DNA from: Ruminococcaceae bacterium UBA5423
GTDB lineage: Bacteria; Bacillota; Clostridia; Oscillospirales; Acutalibacteraceae
Reading direction: 5' to 3'
Assembly: GCA_002409375.1 (NCBI GenBank)
Contig: DHNF01000146.1
Location: 14,166 to 23,188 of the forward strand
Length of the DNA stretch: 9,023 nucleotides
The position numbers were made by a program, and so were the translations under genes. The notes beneath the pieces were generated by a model. It saw only the letters and a program-made list of their open reading frames with translations. It made no database searches and had not been told where the DNA came from. Positions 1 to 6,038 of the stretch are shown here, piece by piece (within the stretch, counting starts at the first letter, position 1; the number at the start of each line of letters is the position of its first letter).

Positions 1-110
1 CCGGCTGAAAAGATACAAAGCGGAACAAGCGCTATCAAAACGTCTGCCGAAAGCTTTGCGGCGCGTTCGGTGCGCCTTATGTAAGGTGCATGCGCAAGTT
101 TATATGTCAT
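1..110 (-). CDS. rnfD: RnfD, Rnf complex membrane subunit (N-terminal part only)
   Basis: Only the first 36 codons lie in the window; the gene continues past the left edge. The peptide begins MTYKLAHAPYIRR and runs into a hydrophobic stretch (LIALVPLCIF, residues 25-34). That is how RnfD/NqrB-family proteins start: a short cytoplasmic tail with an xPxIR motif, then the first membrane helix. RnfD is the membrane subunit of the Rnf ferredoxin:NAD+ oxidoreductase and carries covalently bound FMN in the family; that site is outside the window. The ATG at 110-108 overlaps the end of rnfC by 11 bp, so translation is probably coupled. GGGG at 119-122 gives an eight-base ribosome-site spacing. A GTG one codon upstream is an alternative start. 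Identification rests on a short N-terminus plus the rnfC-rnfD order, which is typical. Confidence 0.85.
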   Translation of the reverse strand, partial: MTYKLAHAPYIRRTERAAKLSADVLIALVPLCIFSA

Positions 111-1353
111 CACCGTTACCCCACTTTAAAAAAATATTTCCATTTAAGTCTCGTGCCTCGATTACTTTTGCCGCAACATCAAGACCCGAAGGGCAGACAT
201 AAGAGCATGCGCCGCAACCGTCGCAATCCTCGGCCAGCAGCGATGCCAATCGTTCATATTGCATGTTGTCAAGCCGACGCATAATTTCATAGGGAAGCAA
301 GCCGGCGTGACATGCACTGACGCAGCGCCCACACCCGATACACGGGTGTACCGGAGGACGCGGGCAGTTTTTAAGTGCAATAACACATGTAATGCCGGGA
401 ATAACCGGAATATCGCTGCGATTTATCGTAATACCGGTCATTGCATCGCCAATTATCACATGTTCAGGGCGGGACAAAAGCCCGCAAAAGCGTAAAACAT
501 CATCTACTAAAGTTCCTATCGGTACGCGAACATTCTGCGAGTTTGTCACAGCATCACCGGCAACAGTTACAACAACACTGCAGGGGGGCCTATCGTGTTC
601 AACCGCATAGTAAAGCGCAAGACATGCCTGTACTCCTATGCGGCATATATTTTTGGCACCGAAAACTGATTTTGCAGGATATTTTCCGGTAAGCTGTATA
701 ATATCTGTGTTCAAGATTGATTTTAATTTCTTTATTTCTTTTTTAGGCAGCATAACTGCTATATGACGGCTCGTTGCCTGTATGGAAAGCGCGGCGAGCT
801 CAAGTCCTTTTTCAACCTTGTCAGCCGATTCATTCAATACGCTCCACGCAGATGAACTGTACGGTTCATGTTCACCGGCATCAGCTATGAGACATACCGA
901 TTTAATGTTTTTCCACTGCGTAAGTTTTTTGGCAAGAGGTATGCCGTCAAGCTCATCAATGATTCCCATCGTTTGGGCAAGCTTTATATAATCATTCGTT
1001 TTGTTCGCGGGACTTTGATTTTTTTGATTATTATATTTACTGTCGGATGTAATGCAGTTGAGCACCGCACAGCTTACGTTTCCAAGCAGTGGATGCTGTA
1101 TTTCACGAAAACCGGCTAACACTCCTGATACGGGCGCATATATAGGGAGTTTGGTCTCAAGTTCGGCAATTCCCAGCAAATCGCCCTGAAGCACAGTTTG
1201 GTTAATCTTTACAACCGAAAGCAAGCTGTCATCGCCAGCCGATAAAAGAGGAACTGATATTTGTGATAATGGCGCTATATCAACGATTGGGCGCGATGCA
1301 GCTGGTTCTTTGATCGCGGTAAGCGTTACGCCTTTTTTAGTAAATTTCGACAA
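100..1353 (-). CDS. rnfC: RnfC-like subunit of Rnf electron transport complex, divergent
   Basis: This is the peripheral subunit that in canonical Rnf complexes exchanges electrons with NADH through FMN and iron-sulfur clusters. I chose the TTG start at 1353-1351 (417 aa) because AAGAGGTG at 1363-1370 sits nine bases upstream. The longer 453-residue reading from 1461 would run into the mecA leader and adds sequence unlike RnfC. Visible parts with this numbering are an N-terminal barrel-sandwich-like region (about 1-95), a central segment, a conserved AGDAVTN...VPIGT block (about 265-281), and two C-terminal [4Fe-4S] motifs: C338, C341, C344, C348 and C377, C380, C383, C387. Several family hallmarks are altered. 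GGxHP near the N-terminus reads KKGVTL. The glycine-rich GxGGAGFPT segment reads IIDELDGIPL. GAECEPY reads AGEHEPY. The region before the VTVAGDAV block looks shortened. The protein is therefore RnfC by architecture and context (rnfD follows), but its NADH/FMN site may be impaired or changed. Confidence 0.88.
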   Translation of the reverse strand: MSKFTKKGVTLTAIKEPAASRPIVDIAPLSQISVPLLSAGDDSLLSVVKINQTVLQGDLLGIAELETKLPIYAPVSGVLAGFREIQHPLLGNVSCAVLNCITSDSKYNNQKNQSPANKTNDYIKLAQTMGIIDELDGIPLAKKLTQWKNIKSVCLIADAGEHEPYSSSAWSVLNESADKVEKGLELAALSIQATSRHIAVMLPKKEIKKLKSILNTDIIQLTGKYPAKSVFGAKNICRIGVQACLALYYAVEHDRPPCSVVVTVAGDAVTNSQNVRVPIGTLVDDVLRFCGLLSRPEHVIIGDAMTGITINRSDIPVIPGITCVIALKNCPRPPVHPCIGCGRCVSACHAGLLPYEIMRRLDNMQYERLASLLAEDCDGCGACSYVCPSGLDVAAKVIEARDLNGNIFLKWGNGDDI

Positions 1354-1368
1354 CCAGTAATTCACCTC

Positions 1369-1397
1369 TTGCAAAGAGCCTGTCCGGGTAATATCAT
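1369..1397 (+). promoter_or_regulatory. Predicted sigma-A-type promoter for mecA
   Basis: TTGCAA at 1369-1374 and TATCAT at 1392-1397 are separated by 17 bases, giving 4/6 and 5/6 matches to the consensus. Transcription would start near 1404 and leave a leader of about 80 bases before mecA. The -35 box lies within the complement of the rnfC ribosome-site region, so the two divergent genes share very compact control DNA. No equally good promoter for rnfC was found. TATGAT on the minus strand at about 1392-1397 has only a poor -35 partner. Confidence 0.6.
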
Positions 1398-1415
1398 AGA
1401 ATAGGAGGGGAATAT

Positions 1416-1440
1416 CCCGGATTAAAGATATGTATCCGGG
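1416..1440 (+). promoter_or_regulatory. Inverted repeat in the mecA leader, with an alternative partner upstream
   Basis: CCCGGAT at 1416-1422 and ATCCGGG at 1434-1440 form a perfect 7-bp stem with an 11-base loop. A third block, TCCGGG at 1383-1388, can instead pair with CCCGGA at 1416-1421. The middle block can pair with only one partner at a time. The region lies downstream of the predicted mecA start site and upstream of rnfC, so it could act as a protein-binding operator or as alternative RNA folds. No known riboswitch family was recognised, and no run of T follows that would make it a terminator. Confidence 0.4.
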
Positions 1441-1482
1441 GTGAAACCCTTTAGGAAGCACAACAACTATGGGGGGACGGTC

Positions 1483-2064
1483 GTGAAAATGGATTTACTG
1501 GAGAATGGTTGCTTGAAGATATTACTGACGGAGGAAGACCTTCGCGGTTTTGATCTTACATTTGAAGATTTGGATTATAACAATGAAAGCACACGAAATG
1601 CTCTGCATCAGCTATTGGATATTGCACGTTGTGAAACAGGCTTTGATTTTACCGGCAGCCTGGTTATTGAGGTGCTACCGGTGGACGGAGGGTGTCTGTT
1701 GCTGTTGACGCCCACAGGCAGCAAGCGACATGTGCGCATTAAACGAGCGGCGGGGCCATACATATTTGAGTTGGATGATGTAGATGCCGTGTTGCGTCTG
1801 GCTCAAAGTGTAGGGGAGCAAACTCCGCCTATGTTCGGAAGTTCACTATACCGATTTAACAAGGGGTATCGTCTTGTGCTGTACCCCGGCACTCCTTTGT
1901 CAAAGGAGCTTGGCAATCTGCTTTATGAATTTGCTCACCCGGCAGGCGAGGGCGACATTGCCGCCGCTTATACAGCCGAGCACGGTGAGTCGATAGCAAT
2001 TGGCGATGCGCTTAACCGCATTTGTGATGCAATGTGCTCCAAAAACAATGATACGGCAAACTAA
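1483..2064 (+). CDS. mecA: MecA-family adaptor protein
   Basis: MecA proteins are cytoplasmic adaptors that bring substrates to the ClpC unfoldase for ClpCP degradation. The 193-residue product shows the two-domain layout. The N-terminal substrate-binding-like domain is at about 1-77 (MKMDLLENGCLKI, then EEDLRGFD and a LLDIARCETGFDF segment). A short basic linker (about 78-91) follows. The C-terminal ClpC-contacting-like domain is at about 92-184 and has the family pattern Y-F-DD, SSLYRF, YRL, YEF, AEHGESI, ALNRI. I chose the GTG start because the protein then aligns with typical MecA N-termini and the G-run at 1471-1476 lies six bases upstream; ATG at 1489 is the alternative. The gene is transcribed alone, away from rnfC and toward rpe, with only 23 bp between its stop and the rpe stop. 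MecA sequences diverge strongly in Clostridia, so the substrates cannot be inferred. Confidence 0.82.
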   Translation: MKMDLLENGCLKILLTEEDLRGFDLTFEDLDYNNESTRNALHQLLDIARCETGFDFTGSLVIEVLPVDGGCLLLLTPTGSKRHVRIKRAAGPYIFELDDVDAVLRLAQSVGEQTPPMFGSSLYRFNKGYRLVLYPGTPLSKELGNLLYEFAHPAGEGDIAAAYTAEHGESIAIGDALNRICDAMCSKNNDTAN

Positions 2065-2087
2065 TCAGTCGTTATAATAAGCGCTCG

Positions 2088-2738
2088 CTATCTTTTAATG
2101 TCATGGATATTGCTGACCAACAATGGTGCGTTCTCAGATTTGAAAAGGGCGCTTCCAACAACTGCAATGTCGGCACCCGATTTTGCTGCAACCACTGCTG
2201 TATCGGCATTAATTCCGCCGTCAACTTCAAGCTCCACTGCGAGATGACGGCGATCGATTTCTTTTCGCACCGCCTCTACTTTTGGCATCATATCGGACAT
2301 AAAGCGCTGTCCGCCAAAGCCCGGTTCCACCGTCATGATGAGAACCAGCCCAACCTTGTCAAGATAAGGAAAAACTGCCTGAGCCGGTGTCTTGGGTTTA
2401 ATTGTCAAGCCGGCAGTTTTGCCGAGTGAGCGGATATAGTCAAGCGTTGAGTCTATCGGGGCTTGGCTTTCAAGATGGATATTTATTATATCGGCGCCTG
2501 CCTCGCAAAATGCGTCTATCAATCTGTTGGGGTGCTGCATCATAAGATGCACATCAAATGTCAGGTTTGTCAGCGGGCGCAGATCACTGATTACAGGCGG
2601 GCCAAAAGACATGTTGGGAACAAACACCCCGTCCATTACATCCAAATGCACCATATCGGCACCTGAACGCTCAACAAATTTTATCACTTCGGCAAGATTG
2701 GAAAAATCGCTGTTTAGAATAGAGGGAGATACCTTCAT
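2088..2738 (-). CDS. rpe: Ribulose-phosphate 3-epimerase
   Basis: This cytosolic enzyme interconverts D-ribulose 5-phosphate and D-xylulose 5-phosphate in the pentose phosphate pathway. The 216-residue product is full length for the TIM-barrel family. Motifs in order are SPSIL..DF (residues 4-12), HLDVMDG (31-37) with metal-ligand His31 and catalytic Asp33, FDVHLM (61-66) with His64, MTVEPGFGGQ (135-144), EVDGGIN (171-177) with catalytic Asp173, and VVGSALF (193-199) for phosphate binding. All expected catalytic residues are present. The start is fixed by GGAGG at 2747-2751, eight bases upstream of the ATG. In many Firmicutes rpe follows rsgA/prkC; here it stands alone behind its own promoter. 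It converges on mecA with a 23-bp gap. Confidence 0.97.
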   Translation of the reverse strand: MKVSPSILNSDFSNLAEVIKFVERSGADMVHLDVMDGVFVPNMSFGPPVISDLRPLTNLTFDVHLMMQHPNRLIDAFCEAGADIINIHLESQAPIDSTLDYIRSLGKTAGLTIKPKTPAQAVFPYLDKVGLVLIMTVEPGFGGQRFMSDMMPKVEAVRKEIDRRHLAVELEVDGGINADTAVVAAKSGADIAVVGSALFKSENAPLLVSNIHDIKR

Positions 2739-2776
2739 TGGATTAACCTCCGTTTTGTGGAATTAAAACAACCATT

Positions 2777-2805
2777 ATTCTACTCCATATTATAGAAAAG
2801 GTCAA
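2777..2805 (-). promoter_or_regulatory. Predicted sigma-A-type promoter for rpe
   Basis: On the minus strand TTGACC (2805-2800) and TAGAAT (2782-2777) are separated by exactly 17 bases, each matching five of six consensus positions. Transcription would begin near 2770, about 32 bases before the rpe ATG. This is the best promoter match in the window. It implies that rpe is transcribed separately from rsmI. The -35 box lies inside an inverted repeat. Confidence 0.75.
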
Positions 2806-2824
2806 TCATTTATGAGTATTGACC
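2800..2824. repeat. Inverted repeat over the rpe -35 box (possible operator)
   Basis: GGTCAAT (2800-2806) and ATTGACC (2818-2824) are perfect 7-bp arms around an 11-base AT-rich spacer, which itself contains TCATTTATGA. The left arm contains the complete -35 hexamer of the rpe promoter. Arm centres are 18 bases apart, a geometry compatible with a dimeric DNA-binding regulator, but no regulator is identifiable. It is not followed by a T-run on either strand, so it is not a terminator. Confidence 0.45.
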
Positions 2825-2924
2825 AAATTTGATAGCAGTGAATTGGTATACGATTTCCCCTTGCATCAAACGTTCTTAGGTTTGAGCGAAATTAGTATAG
2901 CATATAGGTTTAAACCGTGCTGGA

Positions 2925-3776
2925 TTATAATAAATCCGCGCGGTTTTCAATTTTTTTGCAGATTAAGCGATATATTTCGCTTTTTTTCACACCTGTTTGA
3001 TTTGCAGCCTGTTTTGCCGCTTCAGAGGTGGAGTGTCCCTGTTTTACCAAATCATAAGCAATTGTGGCAGCTTGATCGGCTGTAATCTCGACTTTTTGCT
3101 GTTGCGGCGCACCTTCAATTATCAGTACAAATTCTCCCCTTGGTTGCATAGTGCGGTATTTTTCAGTTGCCTGTTTAAGCGTAGTGTATATTACTTCCTC
3201 ATGAAGCTTGGTAAGCTCCCGTGCAATCGTAACACGTCTGTCGCCTAAAGAATGAAGCAAATCTTTAAGTGTTGCAGTCAGCTTGTGGGGGGCCTCATAA
3301 AACACCATTGTGCGGTGTTCACATTTGAGTTCAGCCAGATGTTCACGCCGATTGCGCTTGTTGACGCTTAAAAAGCCTTCAAATGTAAATCTGCCTGCTG
3401 GCAAGCCGGACACTGCCAGTGCAGTTATAACGGCACTGGGACCGGGCACAACCTGCACTTTAATGCCGTATTCACAGCACAGCGCAACTAAATCCTCACC
3501 GGGATCTGATATTGCCGGCATTCCCGCGTCTGTTACAAGCGCACAGTTTTGTCCCAATATTATTCTTGAACATATCTCCTCGCCCCGTTCGCGTTTGTTG
3601 TGTTCATAATAGCTTATCATCGGCTTTTTTATATTTAAATGATTTAATAATTTTAATGTTACGCGAGTATCCTCTGCGGCAATAAAATCACATTCGCTAA
3701 GGGCAGTTTGTGCACGCGGCGGCAAATCAGAAAGATTTCCAATAGGTGTACCCACAAGTGTTAATGTGCCGGCCAT
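2925..3776 (-). CDS. rsmI: 16S rRNA (cytidine-1402 2'-O)-methyltransferase
   Basis: RsmI uses S-adenosylmethionine to 2'-O-methylate C1402 of 16S rRNA in the ribosomal decoding centre. The 283-residue protein has the tetrapyrrole-methylase fold motifs in the right order: LVGTPIGNLSD (7-17), AAEDTR (33-38), TDAGMPAISDPG (82-93), VPGPSA (110-115), FEGFL (132-136), FYEAPHKL (159-166), ARELTKLHEE (185-194) and GEFVLIIEG (214-222). A C-terminal helix-turn-helix-like tail (about 247-276) is usual for RsmI of Firmicutes. The ATG at 3776 was chosen because GGAGG at 3784-3788 is seven bases upstream; an in-frame GTG at 3794 would overlap that site. It is the YabC counterpart and lies next to the YabB counterpart as in Bacillus, but the intervening YazA gene (GIY-YIG) is absent. 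Confidence 0.96.
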   Translation of the reverse strand: MAGTLTLVGTPIGNLSDLPPRAQTALSECDFIAAEDTRVTLKLLNHLNIKKPMISYYEHNKRERGEEICSRIILGQNCALVTDAGMPAISDPGEDLVALCCEYGIKVQVVPGPSAVITALAVSGLPAGRFTFEGFLSVNKRNRREHLAELKCEHRTMVFYEAPHKLTATLKDLLHSLGDRRVTIARELTKLHEEVIYTTLKQATEKYRTMQPRGEFVLIIEGAPQQQKVEITADQAATIAYDLVKQGHSTSEAAKQAANQTGVKKSEIYRLICKKIENRADLL

Positions 3777-3826
3777 ATCAGCACCTCCTTTCACATAGTG
3801 AACGCTGTTCCCGGCGTTCCGTATTG

Positions 3827-3854
3827 ATAATAATGCGGGTTTTATGCGTGTGAA
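3827..3854 (-). promoter_or_regulatory. Possible promoter for rsmI
   Basis: On the minus strand TTCACA (3854-3849) and TATTAT (3832-3827) are 16 bases apart, each matching five of six consensus positions. The -35 box sits just beyond the trmN6 stop. The resulting leader would carry a small hairpin (GAACGC at 3800-3805 with GCGTTC at 3814-3819) before the rsmI ribosome site. rsmI could equally be read through from trmN6, since the gap is only 83 bp. Confidence 0.45.
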
Positions 3855-3859
3855 AAAAA

Positions 3860-4582
3860 TTAAATAGCAAATAAATTCAAATACTCTTTTGTAGGGTTGC
3901 CGTGTGCGTCATAGCATACAAACGGGGGCATGACTTTAAGACCTTTTGAGCTGTTTTTGTGGGCTTCACAAAGGAACAGCCATGCCTGAGAATTATTATT
4001 ATTGTGTACAAAGCGCAGGCGTTTAGGTTCAATGCGTGAATCGCGAAGTATGCTAAGCACATCGGATAGCCTTTCGGGTTTGTGGCATATACAAAACCGT
4101 CCGCCGTTTCGCAAAAGACCGTATGCTGCTTGTGCCACTTCCGCCAATGTGCAGCCCTCGCCCTCATGGCGTGATATTCGTGCTGCTTTTGAACGGCTTA
4201 AGGCGCCCGAGCCCGGGGCAAAATAAGGCGGATTCATCGTAACCAAATGTTGTGAGTCGGGCTGTATATAAGTGCGCCAGTCTTTTAGGTCGGCTTGATG
4301 TACGGTTATTAAATGTTGCAGGTTTGCCCGTTTAACCGAACGCTTTGCCATCATCGCTGCCGATGGCTGAAGCTCAATCGCTTGTACGAAAGGAGGGGGC
4401 TTGCGCCGGCACCACCAAAGAGGAATAATGCCGCAACCTGTACCCAAATCGCAAGCGTATTCGTTTGGGCGGGGTTCAGCAAATTGTGCAAGTAGCAACG
4501 CATCCTCACCAAAGCCATGCTCGTGCGAAACCTCAACAAAAACATCACCGCCAATATCTTCAAGTTTATTGGCAGGCTGCAT
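3860..4582 (-). CDS. TrmN6/YabB-type SAM-dependent methyltransferase (tRNA adenine-N6)
   Basis: The family founder YfiC/TrmN6 methylates N6 of A37 in tRNA1(Val) in E. coli; the Bacillus homologue is YabB. The 240-residue product has the class I methyltransferase SAM motif CDLGTGCGIIPL (44-55), an acidic residue after strand 2 (QAIELQPSA, 67-75), QADL (97-100), and the N6-adenine catalytic motif NPPY at 117-120. The segment ARISRHE (134-140) is typical of YabB-like proteins. The ATG at 4582 was chosen over an in-frame ATG at 4615 because GAGG at 4591-4594 is eight bases upstream. The longer start would also lie within the ferredoxin terminator hairpin. rsmI follows downstream as in Bacillus. 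The exact tRNA target cannot be read from sequence. Confidence 0.88.
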   Translation of the reverse strand: MQPANKLEDIGGDVFVEVSHEHGFGEDALLLAQFAEPRPNEYACDLGTGCGIIPLWWCRRKPPPFVQAIELQPSAAMMAKRSVKRANLQHLITVHQADLKDWRTYIQPDSQHLVTMNPPYFAPGSGALSRSKAARISRHEGEGCTLAEVAQAAYGLLRNGGRFCICHKPERLSDVLSILRDSRIEPKRLRFVHNNNNSQAWLFLCEAHKNSSKGLKVMPPFVCYDAHGNPTKEYLNLFAI

Positions 4583-4603
4583 AAGCACCACCTCAAAATT
4601 TAA

Positions 4604-4639
4604 TTTGCCGGGCAACCCGTAAAGGGATGGCCCGGCAAA
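4604..4639 (-). terminator. Hairpin terminator after the ferredoxin gene, probably leaky
   Basis: TTTGCCGGGC (4604-4613) and GCCCGGCAAA (4630-4639) form a perfect 10-bp GC-rich stem. A CCC/GGG pair (4616-4618 with 4624-4626) inside the loop can extend it. On the minus strand it lies 17 bases past the ferredoxin stop and is followed by TTAAATTTT, an interrupted T-run. The trmN6 ribosome site begins immediately after. Partial termination would make the ferredoxin mRNA more abundant than the trmN6-rsmI message. Confidence 0.6.
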
Positions 4640-4656
4640 GGAAAGCCTATATCAAT

Positions 4657-4842
<186 letters not shown>

Positions 4843-4856
4843 TTATGTTCCTTCCT

Positions 4857-4884
4857 ATAATAACATAATGGAACAAAAAATCAA
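4857..4884 (-). promoter_or_regulatory. Predicted promoter for the ferredoxin gene
   Basis: On the minus strand TTGATT (4884-4879) and TATTAT (4862-4857) are 16 bases apart. The -10 box is preceded by TGT, giving an extended -10 element. Transcription would begin about 25 bases before the ATG. The surrounding DNA is very AT-rich, as expected of a strong clostridial promoter. Confidence 0.6.
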
Positions 4885-4904
4885 TTACTTTTTTTATACT
4901 AAAC

Positions 4905-4936
4905 AATGCCTCTTTTATAATATAAAAATAGGCATT
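4905..4936 (-). terminator. Hairpin between ricT and ferredoxin, likely ricT terminator
   Basis: AATGCCT (4905-4911) and AGGCATT (4930-4936) enclose a second palindrome, TTTTATA-A-TATAAAA, giving a long nearly continuous AT-rich stem. It lies about 70 bases past the ricT stop and just upstream of the ferredoxin promoter. The T-run on the minus-strand side is poor (TTGTTTAG), so termination there is plausible but not certain. On the plus strand the hairpin is followed by ATTCAATTTTT, but no plus-strand gene ends nearby. Confidence 0.45.
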
Positions 4937-5008
4937 ATTCAATTTTTGAAACTGTTATCGACAGAAAGGACATACTGTGCCTTTTGGTATGAAATTTCGC
5001 TTGTGCCT

Positions 5009-5875
5009 TTAATCTTCAAGAATATCAAATTCTTCAGCTATCTCCACATCATCTCTGCTGCGGTTGTTTCGTATTACCTTAATATCCCGTACATTGACAG
5101 TGACAGGGGGAGAATCGGGAGATTTATCAAACAGCACCATTACTTCACCGGATAGCAGGTTGGAATCGGTCACAATACCCCGCCCATCTTTTGTACTCAC
5201 AATAGCACCGACTCTGGGAGTGACTTTAATTAAATCATCATATAATTCCTGCTCATATTTTAAGCAGCACATCAACCGACCGCATGCGCCCGATATTTTT
5301 GTTGGATTAAGCGAAAGCCCCTGCTCTTTTGCCATCTTTATTGATACGGGCTGAAAATCGCTTAGAAATTGGGAGCAACAAAAAGGTCTGCCGCATATTC
5401 CAAGACCGCCGAGCATTTTTGCCTCGTCTCGAACACCGATTTGCCGCAGTTCAATCCGTGTTCGAAATACCGATGCTAAGTCCTTTACAAGTTCTCGAAA
5501 GTCCACACGCCCGTCGGCAGTAAAATAAAAAAGAATTTTGGAATTGTCAAAAGTGTACTCCACATTTACAAGCTTCATGTCAAGATTATGCACTTTTATT
5601 TTATCAAGGCATATTTCAAATGCACGCTTTTCTTTTTCAACATTTTCTTGAGCCCGTTGAATGTCGTCCGTGGAAGCCGGTCGCACCACTTTTTTAAGTG
5701 GCTTGACGAGTTCCTTTTCGTCAACCTCACGGTTTGCCATGGCAACCTCGCCGCAGTCAAGTCCGTAAGAGGTTTCGACAACCACCTTGTCGCCTCTTGT
5801 AAAACTATGACCGTCCGGATCGAAGTAATAAAGTTTTCCCATATTTTTAAAACGGACACCTATAATATCAGCCAT
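5009..5875 (-). CDS. ricT: RicT/YaaT, PSP1-domain protein of the Ric (Y-) complex
   Basis: In Bacillus subtilis RicT (YaaT) works with RicA (YmcA) and RicF (YlbF) in a cluster-containing cytoplasmic complex that directs RNase Y mRNA maturation and influences sporulation, competence and biofilm decisions. The 288-residue product begins MADIIGVRFKNMGKLYYFDP, matching the family start, and continues through a PSP1 domain (about 60-150, with VEYTFD, LFYFTADGRVDFR and RTRIELRQIGVRDEAK). The conserved cysteine region follows: GICGRPFCC (159-167), ISGACGR (195-200+) and MCC (202-204). These cysteines, C161, C166, C167, C198, C203 and C204, are the expected iron-sulfur ligand region. The ATG start is chosen by family alignment; its ribosome site is weak, with AAGG about 13 bases upstream. 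An acidic tail ends the protein. It lies downstream of holB as in Bacillus. Confidence 0.94.
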   Translation of the reverse strand: MADIIGVRFKNMGKLYYFDPDGHSFTRGDKVVVETSYGLDCGEVAMANREVDEKELVKPLKKVVRPASTDDIQRAQENVEKEKRAFEICLDKIKVHNLDMKLVNVEYTFDNSKILFYFTADGRVDFRELVKDLASVFRTRIELRQIGVRDEAKMLGGLGICGRPFCCSQFLSDFQPVSIKMAKEQGLSLNPTKISGACGRLMCCLKYEQELYDDLIKVTPRVGAIVSTKDGRGIVTDSNLLSGEVMVLFDKSPDSPPVTVNVRDIKVIRNNRSRDDVEIAEEFDILED

Positions 5876-6038
5876 GCAGTTTACCAAGCCTTCCCATGCC
5901 TTTACGGCACACAAAAATAATTATTGTATTATGATTAACGTATTACTGCTCACTTATTTTATCTACTTCACCTGTTTTTTCGCCCGGGGCGGGGTGTTTA
6001 TATATTATTAAATGTTGATTTATATAATTTCGGGTAGA

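Noticed and set aside
1403..1444. Possible leader peptide before mecA (AGGAGGGG followed by ATG TAT CCG GGG TGA)
   Set aside because: The start codon is about 19 bases from the ribosome-site-like sequence and the reading is only four codons.
1354..1461. Longer start of rnfC at ATG 1461 (453 residues)
   Set aside because: The added 36 residues do not resemble RnfC, have no ribosome site, and run across the CCGGG repeats toward mecA. TTG at 1353 has an ideal ribosome site.
2739..2924. Search of the rpe-rsmI gap for another gene, terminator or RNA
   Set aside because: Apart from the rpe promoter and dyad I see only a GGTTTAAACC palindrome and a twice-repeated TAGGTTT, neither with a clear role. 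The plus-strand open frame across it begins inside the gap and is mostly antisense to rsmI.
4970..5010. Direct repeat TGTGCCTTT (4976-4984 and 5002-5010) at the end of ricT
   Set aside because: Nine bases repeated once in AT-rich DNA can arise by chance, and no other repeat unit or hairpin with a T-run supports a function.
5876..5960. Promoter for ricT (TACAAT or CATAAT near the start)
   Set aside because: The -10-like boxes have no acceptable -35 partner at 16-18 bases, and AT-rich DNA gives many such matches.
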